Below the pieces are notes generated by a model. It saw only the letters and a list, made by a program, of their open reading frames with translations, searched no databases and was not told where the DNA came from. From Isoetes taiwanensis (lineage: Eukaryota > Streptophyta > Lycopodiopsida > Isoetales > Isoetaceae), in contig JAJEKV010000063.1 of NCBI GenBank assembly GCA_021234155.1, positions 8,495,083 to 8,559,082 of the forward strand: DNA of 64,000 nt, in the 5' to 3' direction. The position numbers and the translations under genes are program-made. Below, piece by piece: positions 49,316-60,535 of the stretch; the first letter of the stretch is position 1, and every line of letters starts with the position of its first letter.

Positions 49316-51590
49316 TACAAACCTCGCTTTCAAGATGAGCAGTATTGAAAGCTCAATGAATGAACGGCAAATATTTTCAAATTCATTGTAAGCATGTCAA
49401 ATAAACCAAAATGTTTCTAAAACCAAGGCCTCCTTAATTACAAATGTTGTATATACTTGGCAAAAAAGGAATAAACTCAAACCGAAGTTAAATTGGAAAA
49501 ATCTAACTAATAGAGCAAAGGGTTATATGGGATTGTCAAAAATACAAAGAAATAGCAAAGCGTCGGTTCTGCTGGAATCGCTGTGTTTACTACCTTTATC
49601 TTCTACCTGCTGGCCAGACTTTTTTGTCAAGCTTCCTAAATGACCTGAACTGAAGGTCAGTATGAAATAAGAAAAGTATAGTCTCATCATATTTATCTTG
49701 AAACATCACCCACTTAATCATCACCGTTCCCCAATATTTGCGGTGGCGGCCAGTATAGGGAAATGGCAAGCATCGCAGAAACGAAGTCAATGTTTGCCAC
49801 AAACCAACCGAATGGAAACTATGCCTCAGACCGATGGAAGAATAGAATAGAAGAAATTGTCTGAAAAGTCCCTTATAACCAATTTCTCCACGCCTTTATC
49901 GTGCCATCCCCCATGTCATACTACCAGCCATGTAAAGTTCCAAAAGTCAGCCATAAACGCGGTTTAAACTGTATCTATTCTTTCTATTTTTTAATTTTTC
50001 CTTTACATTTTTTCTAAGGACTATTTGGATCCGGGATTAACCACCAAGATAGAAACCATTCAAATATCACAACTCGCTTACAAAACTTCGGCCCAAAGCA
50101 AAGATAGGGAAATTAATCCGGGCCTAAACCATCGCCACAGATGCCTAACTATTCATTCCAAACGACCCCCATACTCTGAAATAATGAGCTTCACCATTGC
50201 CACCATTACAGACACAAGAAATAAAGTATAGCTTTTGCAGAAGTTGGATAAAATGCGCTGGAAGAAAAAAGGCGAATTCCGGAGATAAGACTAGAAGGAG
50301 AGATAACTAAAAGTACGAAAAAATCACTGGCCCCAACACCTCCCAAGGTAAAACACCGCAAAACACAAGATAGCTTTCGGCATCTAGGATCCCAATCGCC
50401 GCTCTCCCATCTCCTCACATTTTCTGTAATTTTCTAATTTTCCTCGGCCTTTAGATTTTGAGTTAAAGATCCGACTCTGCGCAAAAATAAGGCACATCGA
50501 TTTTGATGACATGGAAATTACACGGATAGGCTGAATCGCGACAAAGGTCAGAGGGTCCGGTGAGGGGCTGGTGTGCTAAAAACATTTACATTTAGGAGTA
50601 AAATTGGAGCATAAACCCCAAATGCGCTTGTAATGTAATGTCCACCCCCAACATGTATCCAATATTCTGTCACCTGTGGCACCAACCTACAGGTGTTTAT
50701 GGGTGAGACTACTTGGCACATTATCCTCTATAACAGCTGACAAAGAATAGTGAAGGTGAACCAAGCATCAATGCAATAAGGAGCTAGGTAAGTGTAGGGA
50801 ACTTATCTTATACATCCCAGCTAAGCCAATAATGAAAGGTTAGGTATTATGAGTGCGTGGACTGAAGTTAAAGAAAAATGGAAGAAAATATGAAATGTTA
50901 AATGCTTACTTTTATCATTGCTTGTGTTAAACAACCGGAGGTTTCTGTTTACCGCAGCAGGCTCTATAATCTCGCGATTGAATTTATGGGGAAATTTTGC
51001 GAGCGGTGCTGTAGTGATAATGTTTTTACTTTAATGTACTCTCCCAATATGCTGGCTACAAGTGTTCAAAAGAAGGTACACTCAAGTGTAGGAAATATTA
51101 TCCCCAGATGTAGATAGTGATTGTTCATGACAAGCCAAATCTAAAGGGAATGGAAATGTTGTTGGGCCAGTTGTGTTAGTGATGGCTTAGATTTTCATAT
51201 TGAAGTGTGACGTGCCTTGAGTGTCCACGAAGTGGTCTCTCAGACCTTCTACTACCTGAATAGTGTATCTTGCAAGCCTAATAATCTAGAAAGTTTATTA
51301 AGATGTGCGTGCTTCCTAACATGTTGGAGCCAAGTTCACGCCCCAAACCCCTGTGCCCCACTCCTTCTCCTCTCTAACTGCACAATCAGGCCGCATGCAT
51401 GTGCATGGATGTTTGCATTCTATCTTTTATTTAGTAGTTGTAGATGTCTTGAAGAGTGGAATTTAGGGTTCCTTAATGCCCGGCATGCCTTATAGATGCG
51501 GAACGCAATATTTAGGGTAGCATAGTGCCCATTGAAATCTCAAATTGCAAACCACCTCCACTCATTTGAAAGGAATGTTTCCTACCTCCC
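49316..51590. other. Intergenic, no supported gene
   Basis: Short frames only. No RNA gene, LTR or inverted-repeat boundary was recognised. Confidence 0.35.
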
Positions 51591-51715
51591 AGAATAGAAT
51601 AATAGTTTTTAACGGCCCACTGAAAATCTACAGTGTCATGAACCCATATTAAATGGCTAGTACCACCCACATTACTAGGATTAAAAACCTAGTGTCAAGG
51701 GAAAACCTTGCGAAT
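51591..51715 (-). mobile_element. Diverged LINE 3'-end fragment
   Basis: It begins agaatagaata and continues atagtttttaacggcccact, matching the layout of the LINE ends at 1211 and 10398 (short GAATA tail, then tttttatcgtccactgag). Further in, attaaaaacctagtgtcaag, then ggaaaacc parallels the aaacccctgccccgaagggt block. Divergence is high. Confidence 0.45.
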
Positions 51716-53746
51716 GATGGATAATGGACCACTGTGCTAGAACTCATAATGCCAAGTCATCAAGTAATGTGATGGAAGCCTGAAAGCATGGAATGGAATG
51801 CTAAGGTCAAAAATGACTCCGACTATCTCAAAGGAACCCTAAGAGTATGGCCATCTTCTGGAACGCACATGGCTGCCCACCCACCTGCCCCTCAACTGGT
51901 GAGCCCTGTGGGATCTCAGGCACTGATGCACAGCCATGCTGCCCCTAGACAAATGAAGCAAGCAATGCTTTAGCCCCAAAAGCCAAGGTGGATTTATGTG
52001 CATGATAATGAATTTCTAGCCACTTGGCCAAAGTAATCAAGCCCCATCTTTTGAGAAAACTACCATTGAGATATCAAGGCAAAGCTCGTGATCGTAACTA
52101 GCAAGCACGTGCGCTGCTCAAAAAACCGAAGGTGGAAGTGCAATGCTCTTTCCAACATCAAGTCAAATCGAGAGATAAAGAATGAATCAAAGGGAAAATT
52201 TTGGTGATATAGTGGAGATGACGCTCATGGCCTTCTAGGATTGCTCATATGGACCCATGATCATGGAAAGTTATTCCCCAGATATGGAAGATCACAACTG
52301 ACTTGAATGGAAGACGAAATCAGATGAGATTTTATTAGAGTAAAAATATAAGCAGAAGATGGAGAATGAAAGCCAGATGGGTGTCAACCAAAAGCCTTAA
52401 GTCCATGAGGTGATCTCATCAAGACAAAGATATTGGAAGCCATCAATACTCCTAAGTGGAGACATAGCCAACTTTGCATTGATAGATTTCATCGGACGCA
52501 GATAACATAAATTATAGATATCCCTCTCCCATGAATTGAAAGATGGATGGCTACTTAAGACTAGGTGAAGAAACTTGAAAAAATGCCCGAGGAATTTGAT
52601 GATGGAATTAGTAGTATCTCGCAAAGTCGATGATTGCCCAACTACACATCAACATTATATTGGTCCTGGATAGGGAGGCCCAAAGATCTGCGTCTAAGAG
52701 TTATGATCCTAGAGTGGACTTAACCATCATCCAATTAAATTGGGATTATGTCAATTCCAAAATCAATGCTAACCTCACGTTGTCTTCGGTTTTGTTTTTT
52801 TAAATCTTTTTTGACTTGATAAATAACATAAGGTTGCATTCACGCGGTGACGTGCTTCAGATGAATTGAAATATGCAAAAATGAAGAGCAAGTTGCTAAG
52901 ATAGATGAGACCAAAAATTGAAGAGCATTTAGATGAAAAATATTAGGGTTTGATAATAATGATTGCATTATTTTACATCCAATTGCACTTAAATTATCGA
53001 TACAATGCACAAATATCATACAAAAATATCTTATATTCCAATAAAACATATATGGATCAATCCATGTTTTTCCACGATTTAACAAGATGTGGTTCCATGT
53101 CACCGCTTCTATCCAGCCTGGTATGACCTAACACTTCACCCAATCACCATCCCCATATCCAAATTATTCTGCAATAGACACAAACTTCACCTAAAAATCA
53201 TCATCCAAGGTAAAAGTTTTTTGATCGTGAAGATGGTGGATCTCGTACCGCGTTTGATTGTAGAAGCATTTGAGAGCATCATCATCCACTATGATTATAT
53301 CATCCTTATTCCTCGACTCCAAGTTCGGCCCATCATGTTAATTCAAGTGTTTGATGAAGATAGGCTTCTGCCCTCAAGTGGATCCTTGGGATTAGTGAAC
53401 TTCACACATTTGTTCTGATCCCAAAAGGTCAACCAATGTCTATGCATTTCCCCTGCCTCCAAAGTATCCTTTTTTGATGTTCCTTAGTTCCATGGATGAC
53501 CAAATACCAACTCGAAATAACAATGCCCTCATCTAGCATCTCCTTCTGCTACCATGATAGATCCACTTGTCTACCGGGTGTCTGATGAAACCGATCTCTA
53601 GCCACCTTATTTTTTCGAAAAGTCTTGCAAAGGACTTCGCTTAGGGTCCAACACCACAACCTTTCTTAGAAACGCAATGCAAGTCGGGAACATCAAACAT
53701 GTATTCCGGTCAATAGAAGATACTGACATCACACAAACAATAGAAA
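51716..53746. other. Intergenic, no supported gene
   Basis: Short frames only (longest about 109 codons at 53089-53418, without known motifs). No RNA genes or repeats were recognised. Confidence 0.35.
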
Positions 53747-53830
53747 CGCCAAGCGTGATTTGAGTTATCTTAACCAAATCGCGGCTGCGGATTTGGTTTG
53801 ACAACTTAAAAAAATAAAGCACGCTTGGCG
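53747..53830. repeat. Nested hairpin (two stacked inverted repeats)
   Basis: The outer arms cgccaagcgtg (53747-53757) and cacgcttggcg (53820-53830) enclose inner arms aaccaaatc (53772-53780) and gatttggtt (53790-53798). Both pairs are perfect. Another tggcgc/gcgcca-rich motif follows at 53868. Confidence 0.7.
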
Positions 53831-55974
53831 CCATTTAATTCAAAGGTAATATAAATTAAATCACGCTGCTGGCGCAATTTCTCAGAGGCAAGGCCATACC
53901 TATCATCTTCGGCCACGCCGCCGCCGCTCTTCCATTCTCCTTCACAACCTTAATTCCATGCTCTCCTCGATCAAGTAGAATTGTTATTTTCTATTAGTTC
54001 CCTCGGGCGGCCCTTCAATAACCGACATTATTTTAGTATTCATCATTTAGCAAACCTCGAATCATCACCAGAGTCGCCTTTGGTTGCCTTTTCTGCTGGC
54101 CTATCAATTAGATCCCTTGTTAAACCCGTGAATCTACCTATTGTTGTTTGCATCACCTCAAGGAGACAAGGATATTCCCTAAGTTCGGCCTTTCATCACA
54201 TTACTTACTTTGAGTTTAGCAGCTTTTAGCGTACCATTTGGTCATTGCTTTATCTTATCGCTTCAAGTGATACTAGTTCCCTCACCGTGAACCATCGTCC
54301 CCACTTTTGAATTGGACAAGTCTACTTAGACTTTGATTGTCAAGATTTCGTGTTGCCATAAGGGGCCTTTTAGAGATTTGGCAATACACATGAGGAATGG
54401 TTCAAGAAAGTCTTTTGGCCCCGCTTCATCACCACAAAGCAAAGGACATCTTCTAACACCCATAAGAGCCTTCTAGCAATGTAACTCCAACATGAAGCTC
54501 CAAGCAGTTGTATCAATTGAGCAAATGCCCTCGACGCGGTAAGTAGCCATAGATGTGGGGAAATCCATTTTTATTTAAGGCCCTTCTCCTTAGTTTGTAG
54601 CCTGTACTTGATTTCACCACTTAGAGGGGGTCCCGATCCTCATCCTCTTCTCGACTCATCCCCGGATCCATATGATAGAAAAATAGTTCTTAAGTCCGAT
54701 CATCTAGAAGAAAACATTCCCATGTAATCGCTATTGTCACCCCTTGGCCTTAGAATATCATATTCCTCGCCCCCACAAAGATGGCTATCATAATAAAGAT
54801 CACATGTTCCATCTTCCTGCCTCGCATGTTCTCATTATCCTTAACATCATATATTAGGGCATCCCTCCCTAATAACTTCTTTTTGAGGCACAGATCATGA
54901 GCAAATGATAGTGTATGCAGATGTGACTCACCCGAAGGGACAAACGATGACAATAGTGAAGGACCTCTCAATTGTCAATCCTATACCGGGTAAAGAAGTC
55001 TTGTAGTCCTTCCTCGTTCATGTCCATATCTCCCTCTCCCACCCCTACCGCCCAACACAAAGAGTGATATATTTTTAAGGCAAGAAGCTGATTTTGGCAA
55101 GAGACCTTTGTACCCAATGGAGACTGGAATCGACAGATGCCTTTCTCCAAGAATCTTCTTCTTCACAAGGGCCACTTTTCTTCTCAACTCTACCAAGCAC
55201 CTTTAGGGGTAGAGTCTCCTTATGTTTTGCATTTTAGCCTTCCACCTTTTTAGGAAGTCCTTTGCCCTTAATACAAACTTCTTGATGTCATCACACGACC
55301 TTGTATTTGTCCAAAGAATCCAATTTCGTGATAATGCCACATCCCCCTCGATAACCTTTGTAACTCAGCATGTACAAATGACTTCATTGCACGCATATCC
55401 TTCACATGAAGTGCCGCAACACTCAACTAAGGACATCCTATCCTTAGTGAAAGCACTCTTTTCTTGTATATAAGACTTCCTTTTAAGCAATCGGTCTAAA
55501 ACCCAAATGGTCCGCCGCTTCGCTAGCCCCCGAAGTCTTTCTCTATCTCTCAATACATTCAAGTCAAAGATGCTTTACATCACCGAGGCACCATACCCAT
55601 AGTATCCGGGCAGGTGCATAAGCGCCCCCATTCATTCCACTTTTGCCATAATCGCTTCCTTTACAAAAGAAATCTTATAATGAAGTCTCATTGGGCCCGA
55701 CCTCGCTAGATGAGTTTTCTTCGTAAGGATCCGCAATGTCATCACCACCTTTTTTTCTTTGATTTTCTTTGCGTCTTCTTTCTCTCCTGGATAATTGTTC
55801 ACGATTGCAGTCCGCTTTAAGCGCCTTTTGAATGCTCGTTACTTTGACCCTGCCTGCCCGGGTCCGGGGTAATGGCAGCCATATTCCACCCATCGCTGAT
55901 CTCGGGCGTATGCCAGCTTGTTCCACGATGGACTGCAATAGTACGTACATTTAATCAATATCATAGAATAGAAA
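53831..55974. other. Intergenic, no supported gene
   Basis: No frame has recognisable domains. The minus-strand frame at 55675-55950 is Arg/Lys-rich but matches nothing I know. Confidence 0.35.
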
Positions 55975-56290
55975 AACACCGGGCGCTGACGAATAGAATT
56001 GATCAAAGAAAAATCACCGGGCGGAAATGAATTAAGTTATTACCGGATTAACGCCAGCGCATTATCAAACTTCATTCACTCGCAGCGCACCTTTTAAATC
56101 GCGACGCCAGCGCAGTTTCAAATCAATGGTTTGATTTTGAAACACACGGGCGGAATTCATTGATTTGAAAAACACGGCGCGGAATTGTTTTGATTTTGAA
56201 AGCATGCCCGGCGGAATTCAATTGATAGAAACCACGCCACGCGCGAATTCAATTGAATTGAAAGCACGCCGGGCGAATATTAAAATGCGA
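55975..56290. repeat. Degenerate ~30-bp minisatellite with GC core
   Basis: Units combine a GC-rich core (cgggcgg, cggcgcgg, cccggcgg, cgccgggcg) with an AT-rich arm (aattcaattgatttgaaa and variants). At least five units run forward from 56142. An inverted unit (cgccagcgcagtttcaaatc) lies at 56104-56125, giving a dyad centred near 56130. Confidence 0.7.
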
Positions 56291-56530
56291 TCATCCTAAT
56301 GCTAGTTACCTTTGTATAGAAATGTCTTCCCATGTCATTCAAAGTTGCACTAATCTCACCAAATCAAGCGTGAAGTATTGGCATCCAAGATAATGGTACA
56401 CCTCCTATACGCATAGTGATTGTAGAACGCTGCTTTTGGCCTCGCTTTGTTCTCCGGCCTCGATGAGGCCTTCTCGCGGCCTCAACAATGCCAGCCCGCC
56501 GATGATGACGATTTAATGTTATCCTAATGA

Positions 56531-57042
56531 TTGGTTACCGGGTTATAATGATGATGATCCCCCCACGTGCGGAACTTAAAAGCCTATACATGTCCTCTCC
56601 ACTTTGGTCGCCTTTGACCGGCAAGTAGATATTCTAGCTAGTCCGCAGAAAGATGATATTCTAGTGACAAGACTAGTCTAGCTTTGACCATAAATAAAAA
56701 AATACAAAAAATAATTGCGGATATCCTAAGGCTAGGAGGTATCCCATTTACAAAGTGTGCATGTATGGCTAAAGTTTTGCCCAACGGATGTGGGTGAGTT
56801 GGTATAGGCCTAGTAATGCCAAAATAAATGCATTTGGTCGTGGGTTCAAACCCCGCTGTATGTTTAGCTTTGGGAGTTGGTTACCGGGTTATAATGATGA
56901 TGATCCCCGACGCAGGTAGAACTTAAAAAGCCTATACATGTATGTTTAGCTTTGGGAGTTGGTTTATCGGGTTATACACGATGATGATCCCCAACGGGTA
57001 GAACTTAAAAGCCTATACATGTCCCTCCACTTTGGTCGCTGG
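56531..57042. repeat. Three copies of an ~82-bp repeat
   Basis: The unit ttggttaccgggttataatg, then atgatgatcccc, agaacttaaaagcctataca and tg occurs at 56531, 56877 and 56959 (diverged). Copies 2 and 3 are tandem with an 82-bp period and share a tgtttagctttgggag leader. Copies 1 and 3 also share the flank ctccactttggtcgc. Confidence 0.85.
56788..56856 (+). other. tRNA-like or SINE-head-like motif pair
   Basis: An A-box-like tgggtgagttggtataggcc (56791-56810) is followed by a B box gtgggttcaaacccc (56840-56854) inside a GGGG/CCCC-type arm. No acceptor stem closes, so it is more likely the head of a tRNA-derived SINE than a tRNA gene. It sits directly before repeat copy 2. Confidence 0.3.
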
Positions 57043-57332
57043 CGCCTGAAATCGCTAAAAGATGGTTATATTTGTCGCTCCTTGCAGCAAGTAGTTGCTT
57101 GTTTCCCATTCTCCCAGGTTTAGTCCCACTTTACCCTAGTGCTTTAGCTTTGTTGGACCCTCTCCCCCTTCAAGTGACCCTCGGGCTCTGCTGCTCTATT
57201 TTCAAAGATCCTGTGTTCTCTTGTTATTGTTAGTGAGATCAGATGGGCTTTCTTCTCATACAGGCTTTCTTTCTACCCTTTACCTCCCTAGTTAGCTTGC
57301 TAGTTTTGAGAATTGAATTTATCTTCATATAA

Positions 57333-57608
57333 TGGTTTGGGTGCATATTTACACGGGTGACTGGAAACGAGAGCTATTGATAGGCATATTCACCCCTTAT
57401 TCCTTAATCTACACCGCACGCAAAAAGTTCCTTGCTTGCTTAGGTATGCAAGTACAAAAATTTGCTATATCAGATAACAAGATTCGCAAAATACTATAAG
57501 ATTTCGTTTTAATACTATATATGGTGTTGATTTTGTACGCAAAAATACAATTATAAGGGCTCTCGCCGCCCCACGCCACCCCCTCGTGATGAATATGCAC
57601 CCAAACCA
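57333..57608. mobile_element. Terminal-inverted-repeat element, copy 2 (MITE-like)
   Basis: The ends tggtttgggtgcatatt (57333-57349) and aatatgcacccaaacca (57592-57608) are perfect 17-bp inverted repeats. The interior shares several blocks with 40255-40590. There is no coding capacity for a transposase. Homology with copy 1 continues right of the inverted repeat (ttttaatttaaa-tgt, then gtgttaattaatgt), so it may sit inside a larger repeat. Confidence 0.75.
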
Positions 57609-58477
57609 AAGGGGTTTAAGGGGATTTTAATTTAAAATGTGTTGGACCCAATGGTTGTGTTAATTAATGTCAATGGTAGTTATGTGTTGGTTGTTAATGT
57701 CAATGGTTGTTATGTGTTGGTTGTTATGTGTTGGGGATTTAATTTTTATATTTTGATGTTAATGGTTTGTGTTGCAAAAATTTTTTTTGGCCCCTTTGGG
57801 GACTTAGGGGACTCCCCTGGGCAGGTGACAAGAATTTTAGAATTCAAACCAAAAAACTAGAATTCATTTGAGGCTTTCATCACCGTAGCTTTTGAATTTC
57901 ATCACAATAAAACAAATAGAACATAAGTAAAAGTTACCATAAAGATAGAGCAGATTCATCCCATTATTCTCAAAGTCATAAAGTTTGCAACACCCATACA
58001 CAAACATTTTTCAACTGAATTTAACAAAGCGCCTTTGCCTCCATGGATTCTTTGTGGTGAGAAACCAAAGTGGGAAACTTTTTCGCTTTGTTAATACAAG
58101 GATCTAGAAGCCTTGAATTTGCTTGATAACTGCCCTTCAAAATCTAAAAATTCATGGTAATTTTTGCAAGCTTCATTCTGAATGAGCCATAAAACAATAC
58201 CCAATAGCGCAATCCAAGATAATCACCGGGTAGGATGTGAAAGCCTACCAAACCTGGCCAAAAATTGCTGTTTTAGCATAGATAACTTAACCAAACATAT
58301 CCATATCATAAACTATCAAAAAGATCTCTGAGAGAGCTTTCCAACGCAATAAAAAATCATCCAAAACATAGCTCGATCAAAAGTTATGATAAGAAATGTG
58401 TTGCCGGGCGGGAACCGCACTACATGCGCCCTTCAAGCCCTTCATGTGCCCATTATGCACCAATACACACAAAAAGA
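57609..58477. other. Intergenic, no supported gene
   Basis: The run gttatgtgttggttgttaat is repeated within 57680-57740. Otherwise nothing is recognised. Confidence 0.4.
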
Positions 58478-58645
58478 GGGCTTTGTTGTGAGCCATTGGT
58501 TGTTGACCATTATGCACCACACGCGACAAAAAAAAAAAGGGCTTTTGTTGTGAGCCATTGGTTGTTGACCATTATGCACCACACCTCTGACAAAAAAGGG
58601 CTTTTGTTGTGAGCCATTGGTTGTTGACCATTGAAAAAAAAAAAG
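58478..58645. repeat. Three ~60-bp tandem repeats
   Basis: The unit gggctttt-gttgtgagccat, then tggttgttgaccattatgca and ccacac begins at 58478, 58539 and 58598. A(7-11) runs separate the copies. One diverged unit core occurs at 42751. Confidence 0.9.
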
Positions 58646-59070
58646 GGCTAAAATCAATGGCTCGAATGGTGCACTCCTAGATGTAATGCATTAGTACATC
58701 CATTTGAATACATCACTTAAATCATAGGAAAACCTAGTGAAAAGCATACAAAAACACAAAGAAACCCCCGCTATTATGCTACATATTGATAAGAAGATAA
58801 ATGTAATTGTCAAACCATTGCATGAGGTAGTTTTGGCGCTACGGTTTCACGCCTTTATACCCTCGCCTTCTCTCCTTCCCCCATCAACTCATCTCGTGAT
58901 CTCCTTCCGCTTAACAAACTTTACTTCCCCACCTACCCACCACCCACCCATCTCACATCTCAACCCTCTTATGTGTTGTTAGTGGGAGCCTAGTAGCTCA
59001 GATTAGTATTATGGCTAATGTGTGGCTCTCATGTTGTGGTGCATGTTATGCTTGATAGCCACATCCGGGG

Positions 59071-59275
59071 CATCTCCCACTAACAATAACAAGAGGCACA
59101 AAGAAAGCTATCCGGCATCTCCCACTAACAATAACAAGAGACACAAATGAAAGAAAGCCACATCCGGCATCTCCACTAACAATAACAAGGATACAAATGC
59201 CGCACCCGGGCATCTCCACTAACAATAACAAGAGACACAAATGCCAGGCATCTCCACTAACAATAACAGGCATAA
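59071..59275. repeat. Five-copy minisatellite in the foldback loop
   Basis: Units starting catctcc-actaacaataac at 59071, 59116, 59168, 59211 and 59249 have periods of 45, 52, 43 and 38. They create an apparent minus-strand frame with repeated VIVSG, which is a repeat artefact. Confidence 0.9.
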
Positions 59276-59289
59276 TGCTAATAACAAGA

Positions 59290-59540
59290 GATACAAATGC
59301 TGCTGATAGCCACAATGCTGCTCGAGCCACTAGGTCCCTTTCAAACAAGAGCCCCGCCATAAACAAAAAAGCCACACATTAGCCACAATGCTAATGCTAC
59401 TCACACCACAAGCCCCGCCATAAACCGTAGCCACATATTAGCCACAATGCTAATGCTGCCCGAACCACAAGGCTTCACCATAACATGCACCACAACATGA
59501 GAGCCACATATTAGCCACAAACACTAATGATGCCTCGAAG
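59290..59540. repeat. Degenerate tandem repeats (gccacaatgctaatgct type)
   Basis: The phrase attagccacaatgctaatgct and variants recurs about four times with a period near 60-70 bp, bridging the loop and the inner part of the right arm. Confidence 0.7.
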
Positions 59541-60079
59541 CTACTAGGCTCCACTAACAAACCGCATACAAGAGGTGGACATATGGGTGGTAGGTGGGTG
59601 GGTGGGGGGTCCGCAAAACCAAGGAGATGCATATGAGCCGATGGGAAGGAGAGAGAAGGGCAGGCATAAAAGGTATAGAAACCGTGAATCGCCAAAACTA
59701 CCTCATACAATGGTTTTGACAATTACATAAGAACACTTTGACCAATACGCTTAACAAGCTAAGATGATTATTTTTTTCAATTGAATCCATATCTTTTATA
59801 TATAAATAGCATATTCAATTGCTTTAGGGCTATGGTCTATGGTTTGAACAATAGTCATTTATACATCCATGACAACTCCCCCTGAGCCCCTTGTTCTTGT
59901 GCTGCATATTGGAGAGAAATTATGGTAAAAATCTAGCACCCAAAGGGAATGTTTGAAGATTTGAGGCAAATTGAGCGGCAAAATGGAATAAATTGCGATC
60001 AAATTCGAGATGAGGAGGCTTCCGATAGAACTAGTGCGTAGATTTCTTTGTCCATGGTTTGAAGTCATGGGAAGATTTG

Positions 60080-60535
60080 AAGAATGGACAAATTTATGAG
60101 AGAGATATACCGCAGGGAGGAGATATGAAAATTTAGTCCCGAGGCATTTGAAGAAGCTCAAATATACATCAATGAATACATGTTCCAAGCGCTCTATGAG
60201 ACAATTGGTACCTAAACATTTTTCCAAGAAGAGAATTTCATAGGGATGTTGATAATTTTGAAGTAGTCTCGATAGTATTAGTAGTCCTCTTCACAATGGA
60301 AAAAACAACATCAAAGATACTTCAAGTGGTCAAAAGGAAAATAGTGGGAGGAAAACACCTAATGGCTGTAATGTTTCTGAAGCTAGCCCAAGATCTGATG
60401 CTTGCAATAAACCTGAAGCAGCTAGGAAGCCTACAACGAAGAGAGGATCACGAGTTCACATTGATGAAGACATGAGTGGCATATCCAAAATGGCAAATAG
60501 TTTTATGAAAATGAAGCAAGGAAATTGTGACGCTC
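60080..60535 (+). pseudogene. Coding-like plus-strand debris interrupted by an LTR
   Basis: From 60262 to 60535 one plus-strand frame is open for 91 codons (SSLDSISSPLHNGKNN, then RVHIDEDMSGISKMANSFMK, then MKQGN), Ser/Lys-rich and protein-like. It is cut by the LTR at 60536. Just upstream, FSPEAFEEAQIYINEYMFQA, then LYETIG appears in a broken frame. The tail faintly recalls Myb/SANT-like proteins of Harbinger-type transposons, but this is only a guess. The family is not identified. Confidence 0.3.

Larger units (their letters stand above)
58801..59728. mobile_element. Foldback element with 255-bp inverted arms
   Basis: The left arm (58801-59055) is matched in inverse orientation by the right arm (59472-59728): outer end atgtaattgtcaaa-ccattg, then atgaggtagttttggcg, ccacccacc-rich middle, and inner end ggctctcatgttgtggtgca. 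The 416-bp loop holds tandem repeats. There is no coding domain. A transcript of this region could fold into a long double-stranded RNA. It is either a foldback transposon or a local inverted duplication; no target duplication was found. Confidence 0.88.

Noticed and set aside
55675-55950. Minus-strand Arg/Lys-rich 91-codon frame as a nuclear protein
   Set aside because: Composition alone is not evidence; no motif or neighbour supports it.
59071-59275. CRISPR-like spaced repeats
   Set aside because: The repeats are degenerate, the intervals are themselves repeat-derived and of unequal length, and the locus is a plant nuclear genome without cas genes.
59046-59375. Minus-strand 109-codon frame with repeated VIVSG
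   Set aside because: The protein repeats follow directly from the DNA minisatellite at 59071-59275; no start context or known domain.
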